From the NCBI GenBank assembly GCA_015852425.1, contig JAAAIG010000016.1:1-56578 (forward strand): DNA of 56,578 nt, written 5' to 3'. The notes under the pieces are model-generated. The model searched no databases, had not been told where the DNA came from, and saw only the letters and a list, made by a program, of their open reading frames with translations. The stretch comes from Gryganskiella cystojenkinii (lineage: Eukaryota; Mortierellomycota; Mortierellomycetes; Mortierellales; Mortierellaceae). This document shows, piece by piece, positions 10,506-20,744 of this stretch. How positions within the stretch are numbered: the first letter of the stretch is position 1; every line of letters starts with the position of its first letter. The position numbers were made by a program, and so were the translations under genes.

Positions 10506-13370
10506 CTACCACAAGTTGTATTTGGCATCAATGTCACCCTCGGCAGGAGCATCCAAGTCCACATACGACTTGACCTTTCGAGGATCCGACATCTTGCTTC
10601 GGGGGTCAAGCGCCATTCCCTGTGGTGGTGGGGGCTGTGGGATCACCATCGCAGCAGGGGGTTTCGCTGAATTGCGACGGAATCCGATACGAGGAATTTG
10701 GTCATTAGGTGTTCCAGGATTGGTACCGGTGGTCGGGAAGCCAGGAGGAATAAACCCAGGAGGGAAAGGACCCACGTGGAGACCGGCATGGCCACCCATA
10801 TAAGGAGGCATACCGCCCATGGGATGGGATCCCGGCATAAAGCTCATGGGCATGGGAGGTCCGCCAAACATGGCGCCACCAGGTCCACCAAATCCAAAAC
10901 CGCTGCCCACGCCGACAAGAGGTGGCGGTTGTTGTTGCGCTGCTGGGTTGATATGGTTGGGATCCAGAATGTAGTTGTTGAACAGAAAGAGCTTGTTCTC
11001 GACCTCCTTGACCTGCTCTGGGTGCTTGGTCCTAATATGCTTGTGCACAAACTCCTCTCCTCGGAAGGGCTTTGAACAGAGCTTGCAACGCCACTTGGTT
11101 GCCTCGTCCTGTTGAGTCTTCCCTTGCAAGAACTTGAGAACATTCCTAGAGCAACGGTAGAATCGTACAGAGCAAATAGGTTAACGCTATGGATTAAAAC
11201 GAAAGATGAACAATAGTGTAGTAATCCGTTCGCTTTCTGTTTGCTTTCTGTTCTTACTTCTCGACAGATTTGCCACCAAGTTTGACAATTTCATCGTCTG
11301 ATGGTGGCTTTAACCGCAAGTTGAGCTTGTGTTCCAGGTTCTTGACCCACACAGGCCCTAGAAGGAAAACCAAACAAGGCAGTTAGAAAATATGTCCCAA
11401 GTTGCAACCCTTCCAAGCGCTTGCTGCCTGAATACAACTAGTCTTTTTTTTTACCTTTGGTTGAGTTTGGAGGAGTTTTGGATTCTGGGTTACGATAATG
11501 CTTGCTGCACTTGCGATGGAACTCTTCCACGTTATCGCTGTCTCCGCCGCAGTAGTAGCAGAAAAGATGCACCTGGCGCAAGTATTCGATAAACAAATCC
11601 AGAGATTGACGCTCCTATGAGATATGAACAAAATAAAAAGTCAAAGATATTAGTCAAGCATGCCCATTTCAAAAACAAGAGGAGGAAACGTCTCTCAGTT
11701 ATGTTAATAATCTCTTACAGGATCAACAGGCTTGGGAAGTGCCGCCGAACCCTCCTCTTGATCGTCTTCCTTTGCCTCACTTGGAGCCAAAATATACTCT
11801 TTGAGTCTTTTCTCGAGCAGGTTCCTGCCAACGAATACAGTCGTCTCGTGTGCTTCTTCTGTCGACTCCTCGACCATGGTCTTGTCACAGACCTCAACGA
11901 GTTCCTTGGCAAGCTCCAGATCTGCGTGGATTCGCGCCTCTGTGTTCGCAATCTCGTGTGTGAAGCGAGCGCGAGTAGGTCTATGAGGCAAATTCGAGAC
12001 CTCAAAATCCTTTGTGAATGGCTCGGCTATGACTTTCAATGCCTGCTCCAAGTCAGTTCCAGCCTTGAATTTGATCCAGCCAGTACGCTGCAGGTCCTTC
12101 AACGGGTGAGGCTCCGACAATGACAATTCGACGAAACCTTCAATCTTTTTACAGCGCTGTAAGAATTGGAGAAGGTTAGGTGTAAAATAAAAAAATAAAA
12201 AAAGATTAGCTGATACATTTCTCAAAATTAGACCGACATCCTTATTCAAGCATCCTCAAAATAAAAAGTCACCTCAAGGATCGATTGCCGAGAAACATCG
12301 GGAAGGACAGTTCTGAGATACAGCCACGCATCCCCCTCGCTGGCGTCGCTCAGCTTGATATCGCCGTCCTGATCAGCCTGATCACCACCTTCCGACTCTG
12401 GCTTTGTCTTGTTGTCGTCGGAAGACTTTGAGGAGATGCCGTTGATCTTCTTGTCCCTAGCCTCATCGCATGTTGTGGTGTCGTACTTTCCTGCAGCAAG
12501 ATCTGTAACAAACTTTGCGTAGAGTGCCTTCTTGAGGACCTTGATTTCCTTTTGGCGATTCTGAGCCTGAACCGGGTGGTACTTTTCCTGGAACCAGGCT
12601 TCCTCGACATGTTTATCATGGAAAGCCGCCAATTTTTGAGCAGTGAACTCTTCCCTGTAGTTGCCATAACGGGCCTGACACTCCTCGTCCGAGTAACGCT
12701 TGTAACGGTGTGAGGCCTTGTCCACGTTCTTCAGGTGCTCGCAGTACTGCTTGAAGGACATGAGATAGTCCAGCTTCATCGGGTCCTCAACCACATCGTG
12801 ATGACTGGCCCAGCCTGGTGGTGGTCCGTCGCTTCCATAATCTGGGCCATCGTCGTATCCATCGTCGCGACGTCTTGAACCGCGATAGTCGCCATATCCT
12901 CCAGGTCCATCATACCGCCCACCATAGTGATCGTGGCGATGGTATCTGGGTGCAGGGTTGTATCCATCACGGTCGTAATTGGGGATGTATCGATCGGGTT
13001 CTGCGGGATCGCCGCCGTCCTTTGATGTCGATCTGTTTCTCTTTGGACGTCTCTCTTTAACCAGGGAGATTCAGGGTCAAGAAGGTGAGGAAAGAAAGGA
13101 GGAACAACAAGGGGTCAGTTCTAGAGTGGATTGTTAAAGTGGCGATGCACATCAATGAGGCTATTGTTGGGCACATTATAAGGTCTTTGTTTCGAAACAA
13201 GAAGGGTGCCACATACCACGGTCGTCGGGCGAGGCAGAGACCTTTCTCCGCCGCTTATCGCGACCAAAGTCGTCCTTTTCTGGACTACGCTCACGCCTGA
13301 ACTTGTCACGGCCCCGAGAACCGGAATCGTCGTCAGAGTAATCGCCCCGGCCGTAGTAATCCTTTGGCAT
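10506..13370 (-). CDS. ARS2/Serrate (SRRT) cap-binding-complex adaptor
   Basis: Six exons on the minus strand: 13370-13217, 13054-12273, 12156-11719, 11614-11455, 11357-11258, 11145-10506, giving 757 aa with all phases consistent. The N-terminus is Arg/Asp/Ser-rich (MPKDYYGRGDYSDDDSG) and disordered. Residues about 146-250 match the SERRATE/Ars2 N-terminal domain (DYLMSFKQYCEHL, KYHPVQAQ). An RRM-like segment (VELSLSEPHPLKDLQRTGWIKF) and the core helix SLDLFIEYLRQVHLF follow. Residues about 565-588 form a C2H2 zinc finger (WRCKLCSKPF...HIRTKH). The tail is Gly/Pro/Met-rich. The family links the nuclear cap-binding complex to RNA processing, transport or decay. The start is the first ATG of the frame; a 5' UTR intron may precede it (acceptor-like ATAG near 13413). 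Confidence 0.9.
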
Positions 13371-14941
13371 CGAGATCACGCTTGTAGTTGATGGACGAGG
13401 TTGAAAAAGAGGGGTGGGAAGTCCTATTGACAATCAACAGAGAGAATGCGAATATTAAGATTAGGTTAGGACACGCCTGTTCTTGATTACGAAAAAAGAG
13501 GGAAGGGAGCTCGAGAGAGTCGAGTCAGTCTTGTTGATTGGAGACCATGAAGGGAGAGGACGGAGGATGGTTTCAGTAGTGATTTGCCGCGCCAAACACC
13601 AACCCAATCCTTACACACGACAGGGGAGGGAAGGGGTCCTTTTTGGATTTGGATTGGATGGTAATGGATGGGTGAGAGGTAGGGAGGCAAGTGGATGTTT
13701 TCTTTTTCAATCAGACAATTTGCAATCGAGAGAGAAGGAGGGAGAGAGAGAGAGGGAGAGAGACAGCAAAGAAGAAAAGAAGAAGAAAGAGAGGAAGGAC
13801 CAAGGAAGAGATACAGCAGCGATGAAAAAAAAGACGAATAGGATGGCAATCAAGGGTCATCTTTCTTTGTCTCTTGCTCTGCTCCCCTGGACACACATGT
13901 CGACACTGGTTCTGGAGAGGGAGAGCGAGTGAGAGCGAGAAAGGGTAGTGTGGTACGAACAATAATAATAGTAGAGTGGGGACATACCCTGGAGGAAAGG
14001 GGATCACAAAGGAATGGGTAATTGGGTGGATGAATAGAGATGAAATCAAAACCTGTGTCCCCCTCTCTTTCCGTTTCCAAGAACAAAGAGCAATTATTGA
14101 GAAAAGGGTCCCTTTTCCATCAACAAACGAAATGCGATGCACCGCTGTTCTCTGACTCTCTCCCCTCTGTGCGCTCCGATTTGTTAGGAGCCACATGATA
14201 TCGAGTACTGTGACGTAATATTTTCTTGATTAATTGTATTCTAATTAATTAAAATTAATAAAGATTTTTTAATATCTGAAAGCTCTCCTTTGAGATACCT
14301 TCCTCTCGGTCTTGAACAATTCGGAAACTCCAGAAAGACAGCTACTTGATTGCCCGATAAATGGGAATCCTGGACCCGAGCAAGACTCTTCTTGTCCGAT
14401 TCAATTCAGAAGAAAACTCAGAAATGGCTGCGTCACTGGGTGCAGCGCTGGCATGGATTTTGTCGTTACTTTCGGAAGGCTGACCCTTCATGACAGGGCT
14501 TGATTCTAAAGTGAAAGGGCTAGAGCTATGGTCAAGGAGGAAACCTATAATTCTCACAGAGTATTTGGGTAAAATGCCCTCCTTCCTGCCCCCCACTTTG
14601 CTACTCGCTATCTCTTTCATGCCTCCGTCGCACCTTATTTGGGGTGGCGGCCTTTACTTTCCAAGTAGGCGAGTTTCGTTGAATGTTTGAGGACGCGTTG
14701 AGCGTCTTCCTTGGCTTCCATGGTAAGTGCCAGGTGCGTGAATCACCGACTTACAAGTGCTACAAGAACAAAGCCCAAGACACAACGCCCCTCATGCGCA
14801 AAACAGCTTAAAGCTGAACATGGCCATCCCCTGAATAAAAGCTGTATCTTCTTTTTATTTCAAGTATAACTTAGGAGAATAGGAGAAGTAAAGTATTTAG
14901 ACCTTTTTGGGAACGAGATTGCTCCTCTTTTCCTTTTTCTG
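13371..14941. other. ARS2 promoter/5' UTR and intergenic DNA
   Basis: Head region of ARS2 and 3' flank of the first secreted-protein gene. It holds a purine-rich stretch at 13730-13800 (pyrimidine-rich on the ARS2 strand), an AT-rich block at 14215-14275 beside TGACGTAA (14211-14218, CRE-like), and a minus-strand AATAAA at 14859-14854. No gene recognised. Confidence 0.55.
14211..14218. promoter_or_regulatory. CRE/ATF-like TGACGTAA site
   Basis: TGACGTAA sits beside a strongly AT-rich block about 840 bp upstream of the ARS2 start codon. It matches the bZIP ATF/CREB half-site style, but 8 bp can occur by chance. Confidence 0.25.
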
Positions 14942-15391
14942 TTAGTTCTTCTCGATCTTGAATGGGCCAGAATCATCATATCCGGAGTGAGGACCGTCGA
15001 AATGGGCACGAACTCTGAATGGGATGGATACTTGCGTTGGAATCACATAGCTCTCCAAGACCGTAAACTTTAACCCGTTGTCGTACAGATCTTGGGCGTA
15101 TGCCGATCCAATGGGTTCGTTCAAATCCGGTTGGGGGATCCTCTTTTGGATAAAAAAATCAATCAGAGTGTTATCCTTGTAAAGAGGGTTCTCGGTGTCA
15201 TCGGTGAATGAAACTTGAACGTGGACTTCATCGCCGACCTGGTAGACCGCACCATCGTGAGGTTCCTGAATTGCAAGTAAAGATGAGGGCGGAGGAGGAG
15301 GACGAGCCGGGACGGCCTTTGTCATCGTCACCATCATGGTGATGGTACAGACTGCAAGGACAAGAACCTTGAGGAGTGATCGAGCGTGCAT
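14942..15391 (-). CDS. Small secreted protein with Kre9/KNH-like Ig fold (paralog 1)
   Basis: Single exon, 149 aa. The first 26 residues form a signal peptide (LLKVLVLAVCTITMMVTMTKA), then a Pro/Ser linker (ARPPPPPSS). The mature part has a P-x-x-G-x-x-Y-x-x-G-x-x-V-x-V pattern (EPHDGAVYQVGDEVHVQVSF), resembling the Ig-like N-terminal domain of Kre9/Knh1 and Ser/Thr-rich GPI proteins. It ends with IPFRVRAHFDGPHSGYDDSGPFKI. There are no cysteines in the mature chain and no GPI signal. It is clearly paralogous to the gene at 17011-16574. A TATA-like box lies about 126-133 bp upstream and a minus-strand AATAAA at 14859-14854. Function unknown; a secreted wall-associated or effector-like role is inference. 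Confidence 0.75.
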   Translation of the reverse strand: MHARSLLKVLVLAVCTITMMVTMTKAVPARPPPPPSSLLAIQEPHDGAVYQVGDEVHVQVSFTDDTENPLYKDNTLIDFFIQKRIPQPDLNEPIGSAYAQDLYDNGLKFTVLESYVIPTQVSIPFRVRAHFDGPHSGYDDSGPFKIEKN

Positions 15392-16573
15392 TGTTTTTAT
15401 GTGTGTCCGAGGGGTTTAATAAATTGAAGGGTGTGAGGAGAAGTGTTGGAGTTGAAGGGTTGAGTTAAAGAAGCAACGAAAGAGAGAGAGAGGGAGAAAT
15501 AAAAATGATCCTGGTCCTTTTTATGTTCTCCCCGTTCCATTCCACCCCAGAAAATAGATCTCTGTTGCATGTCCCTAGGGACTTTTTAGCCGATCAGCCT
15601 TCACTGTTCTTTTTACTGCTTCTTGTGCGTCTTCGCGAGTAATGCCTAAAAAAACGCGCCGCGTCGCAATATAGTACCGGCGTCATTCACCTGGTAAAGT
15701 GCGTAGCAGCGCCTGTAGTCAAAAGACCAATTGGCCTATTTTAGGAGGTCAGTTTGAGCAAATGGACGCGTTCGTCATGCAAAATCCAAAAGATGACCAT
15801 TGGCGTAAACTAATTTTTTTTTCAACGCTGTCAAAAATTGTCCTATCCGTACCTTCTTCACGATCACTAAGAAGGCCGAGTTTATACATATCGTATCCAA
15901 CCTATCTAACCCGAAGAATCTCCTCTTGTTTCTCGTTTCTTACGCGGCTAAAGCTTTCAGGTGTTGATATTTTACGATGGATTGCTTCTCAAGGGTAGAC
16001 ACTGCTCTTCCACAGCTCATCAGCTCCCCTCCCCAAAAATGGATGCATAGAGCTATGTCTAAACGAATCCTCACCTGAGTTTGTGGTCAGCACAAGAGGA
16101 CATAAACTTTTGCATGGGGAACGAAATGAATTCACGGTCCATTCTGAAGGCCGTGGGCGTCAGAGCTATCGTAGACGCAAGACCACGACGTTGTTCAGTG
16201 ACTCGTCGATAGTCCGCTTTTGCTCCGAGGCCTCATCTTTTTAACCTTTAATGCGCATTTCTTTCGTAAGAGTTGTGTCTGACAAGGATCGAGTCTCCTT
16301 TCACGCTTCAAGGGTAGCTCTGAGTAAAGCTCCAGGAAATAAGGCATGTTTGCAACCAACGGCCATGTTGAGTGGAGATTTTTCCACATTACCCAGCGAA
16401 AACACAACGAGCATTGACCAAAGAATGTGATGCAATAAAAAATCCCCCGTTTTAGTGCCTGGGTATGTTTAATTTATTGTGAGAACAAGAGAGATGCTAC
16501 TGTGGGTGACCGCGTCGATTGACGAAAATAGTATTCCAGTCGATTTCTTTTTGTTCGCGTTCGTTTCTTTCGT
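15392..16573. other. Promoter of paralog 1 and 3' flank of paralog 2
   Basis: Contains the TATA-like box of paralog 1, a GC motif AACGCGCCGCGTCGC near 15652-15667, and the minus-strand AATAAA (16478-16473) of paralog 2. Open frames of 70-100 codons (for example 15699-15998) look random. Confidence 0.5.
15517..15524 (-). promoter_or_regulatory. TATA-like box of secreted paralog 1
   Basis: ATAAAAAG on the minus strand, about 126-133 bp upstream of the ATG at 15391. Its position matches the stronger TATAAAAG box of the paralog. Confidence 0.45.
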
Positions 16574-17011
16574 TTACTTCTTGACAAGCTTGAACGAGGA
16601 CGAGTCGTCATAACCGGCATGGGGACCATCGAAATGGGCACGAACACGGAAGGGAATGGTAGCTTGCTCCTTGATCAAGTACTTGCTCAAGACCTTGAAC
16701 TTGAATCCGTCCTTGTACAACTGACGAGCTGAGATGGATCCGAGATCCTCGTTCAAATCAGGTAAAGGAATCGCCTTCTGGATCGCAAACTGGATGTTCG
16801 TGTTGTCCTTGTACAAGGCGTTCTTAGTGCCGCCGACGAACTTGACCTTGACATGGACTTGTTGACCGACCTTGTAAGTTTCACCGGTATGAGGCTCCAA
16901 GACCTGCAACAGAGGCGAGGAAGGTGGGGGCGGTCTGGCAAAGACAGTAACGACCGAGAGCATGGCGCAGAGCGCGAGGACCACAAGGGAAAAGAAGGAG
17001 CGAGCGTGCAT
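16574..17011 (-). CDS. Small secreted protein with Kre9/KNH-like Ig fold (paralog 2)
   Basis: Single exon, 145 aa. It starts MHARSFF, like the other copy's MHARSLL; a longer in-frame extension upstream lies within the TATA/5' UTR region and is not chosen. Signal peptide about 1-24 (FFSLVVLALCAMLSVVTVFA), then RPPPPSS. The mature domain keeps EPHTGETYKVGQQVHVKVKF, LYKDNTNIQFAIQKAIPLPDLNE and IPFRVRAHFDGPHAGYDDSSSFKL, aligning nearly end to end with paralog 1. No mature cysteine is present and no GPI signal is seen. TATAAAAG lies 107-114 bp upstream, typical of a strongly regulated gene. The pair appears to be a tandem duplication about 1.2 kb apart, same strand. The Ig-like assignment is by pattern only. 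Confidence 0.78.
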   Translation of the reverse strand: MHARSFFSLVVLALCAMLSVVTVFARPPPPSSPLLQVLEPHTGETYKVGQQVHVKVKFVGGTKNALYKDNTNIQFAIQKAIPLPDLNEDLGSISARQLYKDGFKFKVLSKYLIKEQATIPFRVRAHFDGPHAGYDDSSSFKLVKK

Positions 17012-17117
17012 TCTTAATATGACGGCTGGAAAGTAGACTCGTGCGTATTCGAGAGAATATGAAGTGATGGTTTGTTGTGCAAAAAAAGAAGAGAAACAAG
17101 AGAAAGGTCGCGGTCGT

Positions 17118-17125
17118 CTTTTATA
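17118..17125 (-). promoter_or_regulatory. TATA box of secreted paralog 2
   Basis: Minus-strand TATAAAAG, 107-114 bp upstream of the ATG at 17011. It is a full TATA match. Confidence 0.65.
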
Positions 17126-17607
17126 GGGAATGTGAGCCTTTTTTTTAAGAAAAAATATATTGTCTTTGATTTGCAACGTTGACGCCTTTCATCTTCGACA
17201 TATCGAGGTCTTGTCATTTGAATACCTCAATCATCGCTGGATTCTTTACAGGTTGTTTTATTCAAATGACCTGCGCATTTTCTTTACATGATCGATCCGT
17301 TTTTTTCTGCGATGCAGCTGAGGTAGAAGAGAGAAAAGAAAACGCGGCGCTTTATATTTGCCTGGTAAAAACACAAGAAGGCAGAGGGGAATTGTTGCAG
17401 CTCCAGACCACCAACGAGTCGGGACCAATGAACTATTTTTTTAGTCCTGTGAACGCTCGGGGCACACGTCTAAAATTAGAGGACGCCGCCCTTTGTGTCT
17501 TCAGATTTGGTGCATGACCCAAAGGAGAATATCCCGAAAGAGACCTCTAAAACGCAATCCGTCCGTTCCACAGTTTGTAAACGTTTGCGCCGACACCGAT
17601 ACTAGAG

Positions 17608-17621
17608 GTCCTCTAGAGGAC
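17608..17621. repeat. 14-bp perfect palindrome GTCCTCTAGAGGAC
   Basis: The sequence equals its own reverse complement and overlaps a second near-palindrome (CTAGAGGTCCTCTAG). Related TAGAGG half-sites occur within 150 bp, suggesting a dimeric binding site upstream of secreted paralog 2. Confidence 0.6.
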
Positions 17622-18060
17622 ACATGCCACAAAAAAGAAAACATGAGACATTGTTTTCTTTCCGACCTACAAAAGTTTCTAGGAGAGAAAAACCAATGCC
17701 GCAATTGTTTTGGGAAAAGGAGAGGCTATCATATCTCTTTCAGTGTCTATGGGACACAAATAGGGTAACTGCCCACACACATACGCTGGTAAATCATATT
17801 ATTGACACTTTTTGAAAAAACCTTGGCATGTCAATTGGCCTATATCCCGTGTAACCCCTGTACCAATTCAATTTTCACTTGTGCCGAATGGTGTAGACTA
17901 GCATACAAAGAGGATACAGTAACACGGTTTATTTTTGCTGTTGTTCCACAGCCGCTGTGACCAAGATAAGAATAGAATTTTCGTGATTTTGAATCTAGTT
18001 TGCACTCTAATCCTCAAGCCAAAAGCACGACCTCTCAGCAAGAGTGCCGTAGGCTCATTA

Positions 18061-20315
18061 TTACTGGTATTGCTGTTGCTGTTGCTGTTGTAGCTGTTGC
18101 TGGATACTTTCGCGTTCTTTCCAAGCTTCCCTGATAGCACCGGCTACGCTTAAAAGCTACAGTTCACAATCACAATCGCGTCCGGTTAGAATCATGTTTT
18201 AAGACCAGATAAAATGAGCAGCAATGAAACCTGAGGGCCATGCCGCAAGTTTCACAACATCTATGCACACCCATTGTCCTGCCACAGATATCCACACCTT
18301 CGAAATTTACCTCATTCTTTTCGACACCATCCCGAATGCTCTCGACAACCTTGCGCACGACAGTCGAATGATTGCCGTGCTCCTTGTCATCTCTGAATCT
18401 GAAGAAGCGCCAGCCGTTCACCTCTGGAGAGTAATTCACTTCCACAACTCTTTGATCCAGTACGGTAGATGTAGACCGCCAACTATTGCTCGGAAAAGTT
18501 TCAAGATAACGACAATAAACTGTTATGTCAACTTTGGGGAATGACATCCAAAACGAGCTTCAGTCACCCATTACGAATCCATCCTTTGACTTACTGTTCC
18601 CAAAGACCGTCATCGACAACCATCTCCCCAAAAGGAGTGTAGTTTTGTCCGCCTTGCCATTCTGAAAGCATAAAGCGAGGTTTTTGCGAGTTGGCCTGGA
18701 ACTGAAGCGACAGTTTGAAATCCACAGTGTTCTCGCCTGGTGGTTTCCATTTGAGCCTAACAGTACGACAGCGGATAAAAAATGCGGAGAGTTGATTTGG
18801 GGAAGTTCGATTGACGGTGTTAATTATATGCTGTTTTACCATTGCCACCATGTTTTAAATCTGTATGAGCACGAGTCCACATTTAGCTTGCTCAGAAGCA
18901 CAGCACAGGGCAAGTGACAAGACAGTGGAGACCATTGACTCACATTTTCGAATTGGTCGAAGGAACGTATGGCGCCACGGACGAGGTGAAGATGAGGCCA
19001 TCACTACCATGCTTCAACCTTGGAATGACGTCGTTGAACATCTTGTCGAGTCCATACGAAAGAACGACTTCCTTTAGTGACACCCTAATTACATGTCAGA
19101 GGAGGGCACAATTGGTTAGCGTGTGTTACCTTAGAGAAAACTACTCATGGGTGACCAGCAAGATACGTTTTCTTACTTGAAGGGTTGTGACTGCACAAAA
19201 TGCGGTGGAGCAAGCTTAAGCATCTCCCTGTAAGGCCCAACAAAATCGGATTGGATTCGCTATGAGAGACGTGGAGAAATAGAGAGACGGCATATTCGCA
19301 CCACATAAAGTGAGTCCTAAAGTCTGGCGAATGACTGCGCGCGATTTGTCATTATTCGTATATATGCAAGAAAACACCGTACTCCGAGACGGCTGGTAAG
19401 AGGTTTGGGCATCAGGTTTTGTCCATTCGACGCAAGCATGTCAAAGACCAAGAACCTCACGACTTGTTGACCATCCGGTTCCGTGTCCGTGACCAGCTCT
19501 CCGTCGACGATGGTGTTGTGATGCAGTGACTTGTCCGGATTAACGAACCTCAGTTGTGGCACATAAAAAAACTTGTTTCTCCTGTCGACCTATATTGATC
19601 GTTCCCAGGTAGAAGCATGAAAATAGCAGTCGCTTTCAATTAGAGATCACATCAAGAGCCGAGACTCGCTTTTGAAAAGTCTCTCGGAAATATGGTCCTT
19701 ACCAAAAAAACCTGCTGCTGGCCATTCTGGTGCATCACACAGTACAAGAGCACACGAACGCCATCCGATTTTTCAGACATGAAGTAGCTAGGAGATTAAA
19801 AAGCGAGAGAGGTAGGCATCGCCATTAGCTTTCTAGGACCGTGTAATACCTGCCGTACGACTGAAGGCGGTACTTTTGCTCGCGATCAGATTCTAGAAGA
19901 AAGGAGGAGAGGGTTGGTGCTCGGCTTACTTCTCTGACTGGAGTTCGTTGATACTTCCACGACTGAAGCTGACCGGTTGCGCGCCTGTTTGTTGTGGTGA
20001 CATGAGAGAGGTTCATGCGTTAGTCATTCTCATCCTGTGGCTCCTTTTTTTTGTAAACTCCATTGCATCTCAAATGCGCCCAAGTAGCCAACCGATGAAT
20101 CTATAATCATTGGAAAGACATTGGAAAGCCGGAGTAGAATACATTAGTCGCAGTGTTCTTTTGCCATTGTCCCATTTTTGTCATCGTTGTAAAGCCATCC
20201 AGTACCTGTCGCCTTGAATTCCAACAACACCACAAATCTGCTGCCGCAACATGGACTCCATCCGCGGTTCAACAGGGTGACCTGGGATTTGAGGGATGAC
20301 AGAGTCGGCGGGCAT
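18061..20315 (-). CDS. CEG1: mRNA-capping enzyme guanylyltransferase (Ceg1 type)
   Basis: Ten exons (minus): 20315-20206, 20100-20093 (8 nt), 19984-19930, 19787-19703, 19589-19383, 19259-19177, 19084-18944, 18756-18595, 18482-18311, 18156-18061, giving 372 aa. This is close to yeast Ceg1 proteins. Motifs in order: GAQPVSF (40-46); nucleotidyl-lysine motif I EKSDG with K64; HNTIVDGELV (109-118, motif III); FLVFDML; KPLTSRLG; HGSDGLIF (208-215, motif IV); LKWKPP (231-236, motif V); then an OB-fold part with RFRDDKEHGNH. The C-terminus has a short poly-Gln tract. It transfers GMP to 5'-diphosphate RNA in the nucleus. No triphosphatase domain is fused, as expected for fungi. Exon 2 is forced by phase: exon 1 ends in phase 2 and exon 3 begins in phase 1. 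A poly(A) signal lies at 17933-17928. Confidence 0.88.
19850..19892 (-). other. Exon-like 43-nt stretch inside CEG1 intron 3
   Basis: Bounded by a good acceptor (pyrimidines then TTCTAG) and a donor (CGGCAG|GTATTA), reading SDREQKYRLQSYG in one frame. The default chain skips it, which gives ELQSENYFMSEKSDG with spacing as in other Ceg1 proteins. With an internal donor in exon 3 (GTATCA, 19954) it can be included in frame through a 62-nt intron. It may be an alternative exon or chance. Confidence 0.35.
20093..20100 (-). other. CEG1: Predicted 8-nt micro-exon of CEG1
   Basis: Minus-strand exon ATTCATCG between acceptor ...gattatag and donor gttggc. It joins GDR and GAQPVSF into GDRFIGAQPVSF, restoring the F-x-G-x-QPVSF element of capping enzymes and correcting a frame mismatch. 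Flanking introns would be 105 and 108 nt. The donor is weak (GTTGGC). Confidence 0.65.
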
Positions 20316-20744
20316 GATGCTGAGAGCGATGACAAGACTGGTCCTTGGAAATGGCGGTTCGTCGACAATTAATGGGCGAATGCGAGCAGAAGGAGAGAAT
20401 GAAAAAAAACAGGAACGAAACAGGACAGCCCCTTGCCCGGCGAAGCACATTTCAAGGCTCAGCCACCATTCCCTCATTTTTTTTTTTTTTTTTTTTTTTT
20501 CCATCGTTGGGTTGTATTACGAGGCAGAACAACTCCACAAGACAACCTCAATAATTTTTCATGGCGAGTTAATTGGGATACCTGAGCATCTGTGGTATTC
20601 GGAGACGTCTGTTTATTCGAAAAATAGTGTACAAAATAAAAAAGTATCCTTGACGGATGTCGATGCAGTAATGTATGTGGTGTATGCTTGCGTTCTCTTC
20701 CCGATCCTCTCGTGAATGCTGTCCCTTGCCCTTTGCATATCTGT
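20316..20744. other. CEG1 promoter and ALB1 3' flank
   Basis: Includes a run of 24 T on the plus strand (20477-20500), an A-run in the CEG1 sense, and a minus-strand AATAAA (plus TTTATT near 20607-20612) suited to ALB1. Confidence 0.5.
20477..20500. repeat. T24 homopolymer
   Basis: Twenty-four consecutive T upstream of CEG1. Length polymorphism or sequencing error is likely here. Confidence 0.85.

Larger units (their letters stand above)
17012..18060. other. Long upstream region of secreted paralog 2
   Basis: Contains the TATA box, a cluster of TAGAGGAC/TAGAGGTC motifs at 17473-17621 with a perfect 14-bp palindrome, and the minus-strand AATAAA of the capping enzyme (17933-17928). No coding gene is recognised. 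Confidence 0.5.

Noticed and set aside
12246..12794. Separate small genes suggested by individual ARS2 exons
   Set aside because: Phases and motifs join them into one six-exon gene.
15699..15998. 100-codon frame between the secreted paralogs as a third copy
   Set aside because: No similarity to the paralogs and no signal peptide.
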